Source: Corylus avellana (lineage: Eukaryota; Streptophyta; Magnoliopsida; Fagales; Betulaceae). Taken from it: 64,000 nt of DNA. Numbering within the stretch: position 1 is the stretch's first letter; each line of letters opens with the position of its first letter. Shown here one piece after another: positions 22,013-33,020 of the stretch. Both the position numbers and the translations under genes were made by a program. Under the pieces are notes generated by a model, which worked only from the letters and a program-made list of their open reading frames with translations, had not been told where the DNA came from and searched no databases. Location of the stretch: the NCBI RefSeq assembly GCF_901000735.1, contig NC_081544.1, positions 26,530,095-26,594,094 on the forward strand. The letters are read 5' to 3'.

Positions 22013-22913
22013 TGTTAGTTCTTGTGTTGGCTTAATTCAGTTTCAAAATGCAGAAGCTACTGTTTACGGGCTCAAACACTGATATAGAATGCTCAGAATC
22101 CAATCTCCACCGTTCATAATGTAGATTAATGTGTTATGAACGTCCCTGCAAAATTTCAGCTTAATCGGACCACAAACTCCCATCGATCGGAGCTGTTGAT
22201 CAAGACTGGACAGCATTTTCAGAATGCTGGTTCACCCATGTTCGGACATGCCTTCCCCGGGTCCGGACCTCATTTCCATAAACTCAAATTTTGCTCCGCA
22301 AAGCCATGTTCGGACAGCCCATTAACATGTCCGAACACCCCATAAGTTTTAGGCCCAAAAACGTGATTTTAAGTGAGTTAGGTCTAGGGTTTTGTCGATG
22401 GTATATATACATCATTATAGAATAGAGATGTACGAATTTTCACCCCCAGAAAGTTCGTGTGAGGCTGTGCTTGAGTGATTATTTTGTTGTGAGCCAAATT
22501 GATTCCTCTTAGAGGATTTTTGTTAGTATTGATTATGTGCTTAATTGAAGTCTATCGGAAGGGTCCAATAAAGGAGAATCACGTTGAAGAAGATTGTGAG
22601 CGAGGAGACAAGTTGAAGGCTTATCGATCTTATAGAGTTAAGGTCTTACAAAGGGTTGTAAGTGTTCCTAGTGTCTGTAATCTCTGGATAATCTTTTGAT
22701 AGTGATTTCCTAGGTTTGGCTGCCCCTGAGAGGTTTTACTTTTAGATCGGTTTTTAAAAGATTTCCTCTTCGTAACCAAAATATCTGTGTCTGCCTCTTT
22801 ATTGCTTTATATATTTTGGGTGATTGAATTATTTATTACTTCATAGTTTAATTCCGCATAAATTGTGATAAACAAGTTTTTGAAGTCGGCATAGTGTTTT
22901 TCATTCTTGATGG
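22013..22913 (+). mobile_element. Solo LTR, nested
   Basis: The 901-bp unit begins TGTTAG and ends TTTTTCA, flanked by 5-bp direct repeats TTCTT (22008-22012 and 22914-22918). A TATA-like 'gtatatatac' lies near 22400. The end of the unit has the 'cctcttcgtaaccaaaatat' and 'aattccgcataaatt' style common in plant copia LTRs. Removing it restores continuity with the repeat at 21.84 kb ('cttgatgga'). Absence of internal sequence implies LTR-LTR recombination. Confidence 0.8.
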
Positions 22914-23282
22914 ACGCCACCTATGTAAGTGTGTAGGTGAAACAGCCTCCTATGAGACTTTGGCAAGTCTCTAGAGCACTTATGAAGCCCAGAGGCATAT
23001 GGCCTGTATAAGGCGCCAACGTGCTATAGAACAACCCAATTTTCTTTACTTGATTTGATTTGACTTTTTGTTTATTTCATTTGATTTAATTTTTTGTTTT
23101 TGGAGAAAGTTATGTAGATGATAAGTTTGTTTAACTTGTGAATTTGGTTAAAAGAGTTTAACTATATCACGATTCATTAAGTTCCTACTTATTTATCCTA
23201 GGTGCAATTAAAACTTTTGGGTACCACATCAATGCATGCTTTCAATCTCCTTTTATTCTAATGTTTGTAATATGTGGGAGAT

Positions 23283-24085
23283 TGTTGTAATATTTGTTAC
23301 AAACATTCATTTTTTAGTCATTTGAAAATGTTTTATCATTTGATATTATCTTTATAAGTTTTTATGAGAAATAAAAATCATCTTTAACCATTTTGGTTTA
23401 TAACCGTTTGTATTTATTACTTGGTTATGAGATATAACTTTTATGATTGTTTGAATTTATTACTTGGTTTTGAGTTATTAAATAAAAATTAGGTTTAATT
23501 TATTTTTACCGTTTTGACCGTTAGTCTTTAACAAGTTTTATTGTAGTTTGACCATTTGATTATCAACAAATGTTTTACCCTTTTTGGGTGTTATGAACAT
23601 TTGGTTATTAATTATATAAAGAAAGAAAACATCAACAATCCTATGGTAGAGTGAGTTTGCAACAAAAAAGAAAGAAAAACAAATTCATTTTCTTTATAAA
23701 AGAGTTTTGTCATATTCTAGAAGACCAATTGCATAGAATTCTATTCTATTCAATTTATATTTTCTCTTTGCGGTTTTTTATCAAGAAGATCAAAGGATTG
23801 TTCTATTAGTCTTCGTTATTGGAAGTGCGTCTTTAATGAAGGTAGATTTTATAGTCTAATCCTGGGAGATTGCATGTCAAAGGATCGGATCGCACCGAGT
23901 TATACACTTTGGGAGCACGAATCAACCTTTAAGGACAACGCTCTTGCGTGATTCTATAGCATTATGAGATCTTTTCCTACTTTACTTTTTATCTCTTGTA
24001 TTTTATTTATTTTATTGTTAATTTTCATATTGTAATTATTTTATATCAATGAGAATTTGTGCACCATCCAAAATTATTTCCAACA
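23283..24085 (+). mobile_element. Copia-type 3' LTR at the truncation point of the CFA pseudogene
   Basis: It starts TGTTGTAATATTTG and ends TTATTTCCAACA, giving the TGTTG/CAACA terminal inverted repeat of many copia LTRs. It is preceded by GTGGGAGAT. Immediately after it the sequence enters exon 2 of the CFA-like pseudogene in mid-exon ('ggaggcacaatatt'). Confidence 0.8.
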
Positions 24086-26084
24086 GGAGGCACAATATTA
24101 ATTTACTTTTGAAGGAAACAGGAGAAAATGTTCCCTAAAAGTTGTCCTTAAAGTTCATAGTCCTTAGTTTTACTGGAAGGCCAGTCTGTACTCGTAATCA
24201 TATTATAATGGTGTTTTTAAGGATTCCGCACTACTTGGTATTGAAAGAAAACATGTGAGAGATGATACTTGTCACTCATTAAAGTAGGTTGAAAGAAATC
24301 GAATGAATAATAAATAAAAGAATTAATTGGCTGCGCATTATATATATATATATGATCACCATCAGTCACTGATGAGCACTAGAATATTGTTTTGATGCTG
24401 ATCAGGTCATGACGCGGGCTGATTTAGGCCTTGCAAGTGCATACATTGATGGAGATTTTTCTTTCACTAATAAAAATGAAGCTCTTTCGAATCTTTTTAT
24501 CGTAAGATAATTGATCTGAGTCCAGGATCAATCCGGAAATCGAAATGCTCCAAATTCCTCGGATACAAAGATACTTTTTTCTATATCTATTAATTCCTCA
24601 TATATAATTAATCTGCCTTGGTTGTTTGTTTAGCAGATTCTCATTGCCAGCAGAGGTTCAAATTCCTCTGCCTCAAAGTTGAAGAAGAGAAGGTATATAT
24701 AATATATTATATATCACAACTCGCAGCAGACTTTAATTTGCTGTAAGCCTTGGGTACTGAGATTACTATTTAGTCATCTCATCTCCATGATCAATTGCAT
24801 TCATCTTTTGTTGGCTTTAGGAGCTGGTGGACACCATTGCTATTCACAGCTGGTTTAGAATCTGCAATATATTTTTTCGCACATGTTTTAAGGCAAAATA
24901 CTCTTAAGCAGGCTCGAAGAAACAACTCTCGTCATTTTGATCTGGTATTAAAATGTTTCCTGTAGATTCCTGGCCTTCTCTTTATTTGACACCTTAATTT
25001 GGAATAGCCTGAAAGGACAATTAATATATAGGAAGCTAGTAATCATTGTTAGAATATTAAGTAAATTATTAAATTTATCATTTTTTTCTTTTTTATAACA
25101 TTTTGGAATAAGCGATTATTTAACATGGTATGGAAGCTCAAAGTCCTTAATTCACCTCTCATTTTAATTAAATATTTTACTTGTTAGATTTCACTAATAT
25201 TTAAGTTAGTACTGTTTGAGACCAGAAGAAAAGTGTTAAAATATTAATTAAATGATTAAATTAATACTTTCTTATAAATTAAAACTTTTAGGGTAAGTAG
25301 TGATTTAATAACCATATGATGTGATGTATACATAAATGGATGTATACATAAGTTAGAACATAGTTCTTAAGTTCGGTTTAAACTTTGATCCTCGAAATAA
25401 GAACTCTTTAAATTTGCAGAAAGAATAAGATTTGTACCTACAAATATGATAGAATTATATCCTAGTTAGTTCCTCTGCCAGAAAATCTTAATCAGACAAT
25501 AATTAATGATTCCAAGAATATATACCATGATGTTTTTTACTTGATATAATTTTTCAGGGAGATGATAGAACATGTTGACCATGAATATATTGAAGAGTTC
25601 TTCGGTTGCTATGAGTCAGTCTTAGCCAAAGACGGGGTTCTTGTTCTGCAGGTCTCATTTCCAGTTTGATTTTAACTCTTTTATGGGTTTAATTTTAATA
25701 TGTTTCTGACAATTAAATCCGGTTGATCTCTTGTTAGTTCTCAACGCTACCTGATGAACGTTATCAAGAGTACAGGAGAAGTTCAGAGTTTATGAAGGAA
25801 TATAGGAGAAAAATTCATTTTACTCCATGAAATTTCATAAGTTTTTCAATTTGAACTCCAAAATTTAAAAATTGACAATAGATCTCCCTGAAGTTTCAAA
25901 AATTTTCAATTTGAACCCTCCGTTAATATTTTCCGTCTAAATGGATGGAATTCATCCCACGTGCGTGTCACGTGAGATATTAAGGCATTTTCTTCCAATT
26001 TTACCCTCATTAAAGATATGAAATTACGTTATTACCCTCCCTAGAACCTAAAGGTAGTATGCCGTGGCTGCTGCATCCAGACTC

Positions 26085-26115
<31 letters not shown>

Positions 26116-26830
26116 GCTTTACACTTTTCTTCATTTCTCTCTAGATTTAATAGAAACTCTAGAACATAGGGACTCATTATTACCAAACACTCAGATGTTG
26201 GAGAAAAACTTTTCTGCATATACTTTATTATATATCATTCCAAGGTTTGTGAGGACTTGGACTAGCTTGTACATGTTTGATGTTTTGTAAACTTTATAGT
26301 AGAATAGAATAGATGAAACTGGCGATAAGTTTGTTATTGAAAAAAATATATCATGTTTCAAATTCTATGATTATCCTGCATATACTGTAAAACTTATTAC
26401 TATTTTAAGCTAATAACATGGTTTTGTATTTTGATACAGTGCTAATGTTTGCGTTTTCAGGCAAATCCTTGCTCTCGGGTTTGATGAAAAATTCATACGG
26501 ACATGGGAATATTACTTTGACTATTGTGCTGCTGGTTTTAAAACCTGTACACTTGAAAATTATCAGGTATATATATATATATATATATATGTTTCTTTAC
26601 AAAAGAACCAATTTACGGACATGTCTTAATTTTTATGGATTAAAATAAAAGTAAGGGTCTTCAATCTACAATGTAGGTTGTATTCACTCGTCCTGGAAAT
26701 GTAGCTGCATTTGGCAATCCATATCAAAGTTTGCCTTCAGGATTTGATCCTCTTCTCAAAGGAGAGATCAAATCCTTCATTTTAGTGCCAGGAGTTGATT
26801 CTCTTCCCGGCGGATCGATTGAACTCAGAT
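24086..26830 (+). pseudogene. Decayed duplicate of the CFA synthase-like gene (copy B)
   Basis: Blocks matching copy A in order: exon 2 from 24086 (with an inserted AA and lost frame), exon 3 24406-24501, exon 4 24636-24691, exon 5 24821-24944, the end of exon 9 near 25435-25466, exon 10 25558-25651, part of exon 11 25739-25805, exon 11 tail 26061-26086, exon 12 from about 26160, exon 13 26461-26566 and exon 14 from 26677. Exon 1 is replaced by an LTR, exons 6-8 (including the SAM loop LEIGCGWG) are gone, the exon 9 donor has changed from TGGTGAG to TAGTTAG, exon 11 is interrupted by foreign sequence, and the acceptor and start of exon 12 are deleted. Several remaining exons still read well (MTRADLGLASAYIDGDFSF; FDEKFIRTWEYYFDYCAAGFKT), so decay is fairly recent. 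No functional enzyme can be made. Confidence 0.9.
25806..26060. mobile_element. Foreign insert in exon 11 of the CFA pseudogene
   Basis: Between 'tatgaaggaatatagg' and 'gccgtggctgctgcatcc' there are about 255 bp absent from copy A. They carry 'tttcaatttgaactccaaaa' type sequence and CACGTGCGTGTCACGTG, resembling one arm of the Mutator-like foldbacks elsewhere in the window. The opposite arm is missing, so it is a fragment. Confidence 0.5.
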
Positions 26831-28703
26831 GCTATGGCTTATTGATTTACTTTATCTTATGTTATAATTTTCTAAGAATAAAATGAAGAACAATGGCTTC
26901 TTTTGGGCGTGGTGATGGTGCTTGTGATTTGTAACAAAATGATAAATAATAATCCAACTCTTTTTCTTTTCGTATTCAATCACGTAGTCATCTTTACTGC
27001 AGGAATAAGTGCATATAGCCTTTTAAAATTTTATATGACATATTATATATTATGTACCCCGGCCCGTTATATGCATTAATTGATTGATAATTTTGTTGAG
27101 GTTCAACAATGCCGCTGCTTTGTTCACTTGGACGGCTATTAGATACCTTGTAAGGTGCGATTTCGAATGCCATAAAAGAATTTGACTTTCTTCACTAGAC
27201 ACTAATTAATTTTGAAATGAGATGGTCAAAAGCCCGATCCAACAAATTTGATTTCACATTATCAAATGTGTGCTTTTAAACAAAATGGTACCCCACTTTA
27301 AAGCATATATATAAATTATCACATCATCAAACTGCAGGCAATGCAAGGTGTATAATTCTGATCAAGAATGGCTACAAACAGTAAATAATCATATCTGAAT
27401 TTAAAACATCGAGATAAAAATAAAAACGGTATTTAGTTTCTGCAAACAGGTTTCCACAGTGAACAAATTTGAGTACATGTGTTTAAAGAAAACATCATCT
27501 TATTTTAGCAAGAAAAACCTACCAAAACACGTTCGCCTTCCCAACCGTCAGCAACAATCACCGTATATACAGCAAAGATGACAGTGAAACCCTACTTAGA
27601 AACAGGAAATCCTGATCGAGCATCTATCCAATGTTTCTAGCAAACACTAAGCAAAAGAATGAACAAAATGGCTTGTTTGGGTATGCATTTGAGGGGTCTG
27701 AAAGTGTGTTTTTAACACTCAAAAACTTCGTTTAAAGAAAAAAGTATCCGTTTGGTAAAAAAAATAAATTTTTACGTACTTTTAAGGGTCCAAAAATCTC
27801 AAAAATTGCTAAAATGCACTTTGACAAAAGCTTAAAAAAAAAAACTTTGACCAAAAAAACTTTTTTTTTTTTTTTACTTAAAAGATCTATTTTTTAAACA
27901 CAATCTAAGAGCATGTTTGGTTTTGTGTTTAAAACATTGAGTTTTTAAGTCAAAAAGCGCTTTGGCAAAAGCTTCAAAAGTACATTTTGACCATTTTTAA
28001 ACTTTTTAGACTCTTAAAAGTACTGTCAATTTTTTTTTACCAAACAGGTATTGTTTAGCTTTTTTATAAACATCTAACAAAACTCATGAGAACATTCATT
28101 TAACAAGCTCTCTTGTTTACTTTTTATTTAACTATTGTCATACATGCTCCCAAGAGCCAAAAGCTAAAGAATTAATGCTTACAAAAAGAATGCCTACTCA
28201 TGTGTACAATTTAATTTCATAGGTATTGAACGATGCAAAATATAATATTTGTCAGATTCTTGCTTTCTAAATATCGAGAAATGTAACCTCTTTCTTCCTT
28301 TAAGAATTTAAATAATTCAGATGGAAGGTGTAATCCTAAAGAATGGATATATATATATATATATATGTGTGTGTCATGAACATCAAGTTTAGCTACAACA
28401 AGTATCACCGTATATAATATTGTCCCCAGTAATTGAAATTTTGAAACAATAATTAAACCAATAATAATAAAAATAAAAATAAATAATCCCTTGACATATA
28501 AGAGAAATCTGAATGACTTTTCAATGGTCTCCACACAATGTACTTAAGAGTGGTAGACAATTGAATTTATTTTGGGAAATAGGCAAACTAGGTGACACAA
28601 ATGTGATACATATATAGTAGTTTTAAGCTAGCGTTTTAGCAAACGAACCCATAGCTTGAATGCTGAGTTTTTCATGGTGAATTTAGCAGATTGTTATTAG
28701 TTA
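26831..28703. other. Interval between CFA pseudogene and SPH copy B
   Basis: It contains the conserved 3' flank of the CFA gene (26.88-26.99 kb), a block at 27.23-27.67 kb repeated at 32.24-33.02 kb, and a MITE-like stretch with 'gcttgtttgggtatgcattt' near 27.67 kb and an inverted counterpart near 27.91 kb. A piece at 28.17-28.35 kb is shared with unit A at 17.16-17.4 kb. A TA run lies at 28346-28368. No gene was recognised. Confidence 0.6.
27230..27670. repeat. Segmental duplicate of the sequence beside the hnRNP gene
   Basis: 'tagtttctgcaaac', 'gtgaacaaatttgagtacat', 'cgttcgccttcccaac' and 'gaaaccctacttagaaacag' occur here and, in the same order and orientation, at 32.70-33.02 kb. The second site lies just beyond the 3' end of the hnRNP gene. 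It is part of the set of segmental copies making up 10-33 kb. Confidence 0.8.
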
Positions 28704-29126
28704 TTAATCATAGCTGTGACATGTAAATTTCCCTCTGGACTCGTATCTTACACATGGACCAGCACTTGTAATATTCCATTCGAGAAAACCCTCACCGCTG
28801 TCTCTACTGTACTTGTAGATGTCATAAGAGCGTTGTATAGGCAGTATAGCTGCCCATTGAAAATAACAGAAGAAAAGTGTAGTCCCCCAAAAGTTTGGTT
28901 TAAATTCGAATTCGTTGACGCCATTTGGTTCGAGTATGTGGACGCCAAGATTGTCATTCTTCGATTTACAGTGGAGATTCAAGTTTTGACCTATCCCATT
29001 GTCGATTCTGATGGACACTGGGTTATGTTTCCCCAATGACGTTGCAGCACCAATAAAACTAGTCAGAATTATAAACACAACCCACAATAGTAGCACCACA
29101 ACATTTTTACTATATGATGAGATCAT
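28704..29126 (-). CDS. Plant self-incompatibility S1-type protein homologue (SPH), copy B
   Basis: A single-exon frame of 140 residues, the same length as copy A. The signal peptide is MISSYSKNVVVLLLWVVFIILTS with a likely cleavage in the following FIGAATS. The mature part keeps the four family cysteines (LHCKSKNDN, FFCYFQ, GPCVRY, FTCHSYD), the FKPNFWGTT block and the IYKYSRD block. The two copies share the signal peptide and the CKSKND and KPNFWGTT cores but differ strongly elsewhere, and copy A has three extra residues at the end, so they may have different partners. The frame is intact, unlike the neighbouring CFA duplicate. Its upstream region carries a local duplication including the TATA region. 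Confidence 0.88.
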   Translation of the reverse strand: MISSYSKNVVVLLLWVVFIILTSFIGAATSLGKHNPVSIRIDNGIGQNLNLHCKSKNDNLGVHILEPNGVNEFEFKPNFWGTTLFFCYFQWAAILPIQRSYDIYKYSRDSGEGFLEWNITSAGPCVRYESRGKFTCHSYD

Positions 29127-29167
29127 GCTTGTCGTTGGCAGTAATTAATAAGAGAATTGAAATCTCC

Positions 29168-29269
29168 CCGATCGAACTATATATATATATAGTGGGTGAA
29201 AATTAATTATAGGCTGAAGATCAGATTCACATTAATTAAATACTATTTGAAGGAAATATGAACGAATCG

Positions 29270-29311
<42 letters not shown>

Positions 29312-29390
29312 GGTGAAAATTAATTATAGGCTGAAGATCAGATTCACATTAATTAAATACTATTTGAAGGAAATATGAACGAATCAACCT
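29168..29390 (-). promoter_or_regulatory. Duplicated promoter region of SPH copy B
   Basis: Two copies of about 105-115 bp stand in tandem, from 'cgaactatatatat' near 29168 and again near 29268. Each contains a TA run, the CACCCACTATAT block on the minus strand, 'taggctgaagatcagattc' and 'actatttgaaggaaatatga'. Copy A of the gene has one such unit. The TA run in the upstream copy is longer (about 29271-29307). The nearer copy begins about 40 bases before the ATG. Confidence 0.75.
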
Positions 29391-29394
29391 ATGA

Positions 29395-29577
29395 ATACCA
29401 AGTTTACTTACTAAAAAAGGGTGAAAAAAAGGGTGTTGATCCGTTAGTTTCTATTTACATTCTAATTTAATACATATCCGCCTAATTAGTGAATACCTTG
29501 TTTACTTGCTAAAAAAAAGGGTGTTCAATTATATCAGATTTGCATTTGCTGATTTAAGAGATATATATATCTCAATA

Positions 29578-29612
<35 letters not shown>

Positions 29613-30560
29613 AATTTTTAAAAAAGTTTTTTTTCCCATTATTATTATTTTTTAAAAAAGTCCACGTCAACTAATCTGCTGATTTGGAATTCATATGTGG
29701 CATCTAGGACAGGTGTCATCATTAAGCATGCTGACGTTGAGATCCATTAAAGTTTTGGATGGATTATTAACGGAAGTACTGATTAAATGTGCATTTTAAA
29801 AATTTCACAAGTACCACTTAGGACACTTTTTAAAACCGATAGGTTTGTTTCATTTTGGGCCTAATCACAGGTACCAAAATTGCATTTAACCCTTCAAAGA
29901 AAAGTTAATAGAAAAAGCGTACTAGGATTGCTTCAAGGATCCACCTAACATTCTTTTACATGTGAACGCTCAGAAACCATAGGTAAGAAAAATGACCATC
30001 TACGTAACGTTTGTAAATTATCAAGTATGTTACATTTTGCTCAATGAAATTAGATGAAGATATATAGGCTGAAAATGGAACACAAATGCTCTTTTAACTG
30101 CATCAACTTATTATAACGAAAGCAGAACATTGACAAAAGGAAACTTAATCAGGCACGAATTCATTGAAAAGGCTACATAGATGTCTAACACCAACTCATC
30201 ACCCATAAATTTTGTGTCTTTATTTCCTACAATTTTCTTTACCATTATGAATTTCTTCTCATGCATCTTCCACTGAATGCAATTTGATGTTATTGTTCAC
30301 TCATGATGAGCAATGGCTTCTTTTGTGTGTGGTGATGGTGCTTAATTGTGGTTTGTAACAAAATGATGAATAATAATCCAACTCTTTTTCTTTTCCTATT
30401 CAATTGGATGAAAAGTGACAATTAGTAGTGACAACATGTAATATAATGTACACCATTATATGCAACAAAATTTAAACTCTAAAATGACTCATCTTCATTT
30501 CTGTATCAATTGATAACTTGGATTTTAACAAAAATTCTTACCTCAACCTAAATTTGAAGT
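29395..30560. other. Gene-free interval with repeat fragments
   Basis: It includes a CA/TA microsatellite (29577-29612), a fragment with 'gtgtcatcattaagcatgctg' that resembles part of a foldback element, the block shared with 18.86-18.93 kb (29.90-29.97 kb), and a further partial copy of the CFA 3' flank at 30.30-30.43 kb. No gene was seen. Confidence 0.55.
30300..30425 (+). repeat. Third copy of the CFA-like gene's 3' flank
   Basis: 'atggcttcttttgtgtgtgg' through 'aataatccaactctttttct' matches 26.89-26.99 kb closely and 16.47-16.57 kb less closely. No CFA coding sequence lies upstream of it, so it is an orphan tail of a lost or rearranged unit. Confidence 0.75.
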
Positions 30561-30564
30561 GCCA

Positions 30565-32225
30565 TTAGTTAAGGCTGGTAATTTTGACACGACCCGAGAA
30601 CTTGACACGAACACAACTCGAAAAAACAGGTATTGGGTTTGGTCTTATCGGGTTCGGGTCTTAATCGAGTCTACCCGATTAAGACCCGGTTGGCAGGTCT
30701 ACCCGACGTGTCTATCGAGTCGACCCGCCAGACTCGGTTACTGTTCACCCATTAAAAAAAAAATCATAAAGTAAACTAACCTTAAGCCTTGTTACTGTTC
30801 ACCCATTAAAAAAAAAATCATAAAGTAAACTAACCTTAAGCCTTGTGTATCCCATAAGGACGGTCTAGATTGGTTGGTGTATCCCATACGCATGTCAGCA
30901 TGAGCTCCACTCAAACATTGAAAAACCAAAACAAAAGCATGGTCGAACATTGAAAAACCAAATCAATTAAATATTTAAATGTTTTCATGCAACTATGCAA
31001 GAATCAATTAAATATAAGAAGACCAAAAAAAAAAAAAAAAAAAACCAATAATCAAAACTCAGTGTTTTGAACTTTTGGCTGTCAACAGATATAAAAAATG
31101 GTTAAAAATTTGTTATTATATATGTATAATTATAATTTAGGGATAAATGTAAAATTGGCCAATTTGGTTGGCTTAAATTACAAATTCCATTATATAATTT
31201 ATTATTAGATAATCATATGATTTAATGATCAATTGATCATGTGATATAATCATATAAATTCCAATGACAATACATTAATAATTCAATTGTGGTTATAAAT
31301 AGCACATTGTTAAATCTAGTGTTAATTACTTAATTTGATATTATACGAATGACATTATCATTGTACATGAATACTATGATTAAAGTATTTGAATTGTCAT
31401 TTAATCATATGATTAAGTATTGATCTTATACATTTGTATTATTCAATATATATGTATAATTATAATGTATAACGTATATGGACTTATAACATACACCGGA
31501 AGTGAGAACGAAGTCTCTAGTTACTTAATAATTGTATTAGTATCAATTTGTATACTTATGTCATATTATATATATATAATTTGTTATTAGATAATCACAT
31601 GATTTAATGATCAATTGATCATGTGATATAATCATATAAATTCCAATGGCAATACATTAATACTTCGATTGTGGTTAGAAGTAAAACATTATTAAATCTA
31701 ATGTTAATTACTTAATTTAATATTATACGAATGACATTATCATTGTACACGAGTACTATAATTAAGTTTTTGAATTGTCGTTAGATCATATGATTAAGTA
31801 TTCATCTTATACATTTATAATTATATTATTTAATATGCATATAATATAATGCTATTGAATTAAGTATAACCCATATAACATATATTATTTAATTATTATT
31901 ATTATTATATATACCTATTTTTTGTAATATATTGATATATTTTGGTATATCAATATTTTTTTGTAATATATTTTTAACAATGTTATTGTATTATTATTAC
32001 ATTTTTTTTTATTTTAGGGATTAGGGCTTTTTAAATGGGTTGGTCAACCCGATATGACCTGATTACTTTAAACAAGTTAAACAGGCCATGTCGGGTTACC
32101 CAACTATTTTTCGTATTATAATCGTGTCATACCCACCAACCCATTTAGCTAAACGGGTCGTGTTCGTGTATATGTTAACCGGGTTGTGGGTCTTAATTGG
32201 GTTATGTCAAGTACCTGTTTTACCA
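30565..32225. mobile_element. Probable non-autonomous DNA transposon with GGGTCGTGTT-rich ends
   Basis: The left part reads 'aaggctggtaattttgacac' followed by 'gacccgag' and 'cgggttcgggtc'. The right part carries the inverted style 'aaacgggtcgtgttcgtg' and 'gggttgtgggtcttaat'. The interior is AT-rich and holds two direct copies of about 250 bp (31.19-31.44 and 31.59-31.83 kb). No transposase is present. Superfamily (possibly hAT) and exact ends are not certain. Confidence 0.45.
31190..31830. repeat. Two direct copies of an AT-rich block, also present at 39.07-39.45 kb
   Basis: 'gatttaatgatcaattgatc' occurs at about 31218, 31602 and 39421, each followed by 'atgt(g/a)atataatcatataaatt'. The block continuing 'cgaatgacattatcattgta' occurs at about 31346, 31729 and, with one change, 39151. 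The blocks are repeated about 385 bp apart here. Confidence 0.8.
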
Positions 32226-32239
32226 AGCATTAGCCCACA

Positions 32240-33020
32240 ATTTCACATATCAAATGTGTTTTTTTTTTTAAAAAAAAAAAAAAATTACAAAAAAAAAAAA
32301 GTGTTTTTAAACAAAATCGGAAAATGCACCCCACTTTAAAGAACAGAAAACATATACATTTTTAAAATCATTATTGTTCCAAACTGTATGTTCTAAAACT
32401 GCTAAACCAAACAAACACTTATCCACACAACCCGATACTATTCCGATACTATTCTCAACATCTCTTGCAATATGCAATTACTCGACCCTCTTATTGTTCT
32501 ATAGACTTTTTTTTCACCGAGTCACTCAATTTAAAATCATTGAGGTCCACAAAAGGGTAGTTCAATCGGCTGTTGACCACGCCTCATGATACGGAAATCA
32601 CTAGTTCAAATCTCCCTTCCCCTTTCCCTTGTGTTTATGTGGACATGTCAAAAAAAATTAAAAATTAAAAATTAAAATCATTGAGATAAAAAAATCTTTA
32701 TTTAGTTTCTGCAAACTGGTTTCCAAAGTGAACAAATTTGAGTACATGTGTTTTAAAGAAAACATCTTATTTTAGCAAAAAGAAACTACCAAAACATGTT
32801 CGCCTTCCCAACGGTCAGCAACAATCATCGTATACACAGCAAAGATGAAAGTGAAACCCTACTTAGAAACAGGAAATCCTGATATTACCAAATAGTTCCC
32901 CCAACAACCCAATCACAAGAGAGAGCATCTCCTTAACACTACGTATAGGAATATAGAAAACCATGAGCATCCATCCAATGTTTCTAGCAAACACCAAGCA
33001 AAAGAATGAACAAAAGGGCA
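32240..33020. repeat. Segmental duplicate, partner of 27.23-27.67 kb
   Basis: See the block at 27.23-27.67 kb. The copy here is longer, with an additional stretch at 32.34-32.68 kb not present in the other. It lies 1.2 kb beyond the hnRNP stop codon and may be that gene's original downstream flank. Confidence 0.75.

Larger units (their letters stand above)
21700..24085 (+). mobile_element. 3' remnant of a copia-type LTR retrotransposon with nested solo LTR
   Basis: The right part is an LTR (23283-24085) preceded by the purine-rich GTGGGAGAT, the form of polypurine tract common in copia elements. The left part carries two near-copies of about 190 bp ('aaagatgcag...gggtccatagtc'), first at 21.73 kb and again at 21.91 kb; the second copy is interrupted at 22012 and resumes at 22919 after a nested solo LTR. 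No gag-pol coding sequence and no 5' LTR are found in the window. Confidence 0.65.

Noticed and set aside
28217..28534. 105-codon minus-strand frame containing an Ile-Tyr run
   Set aside because: The run is translated TA microsatellite, and the rest is shared non-coding flank between the two duplicated units.
28716..29039. 107-codon plus-strand frame over SPH copy B
   Set aside because: Antisense shadow of the S1-homologue, whose cysteine pattern and signal peptide are on the minus strand.
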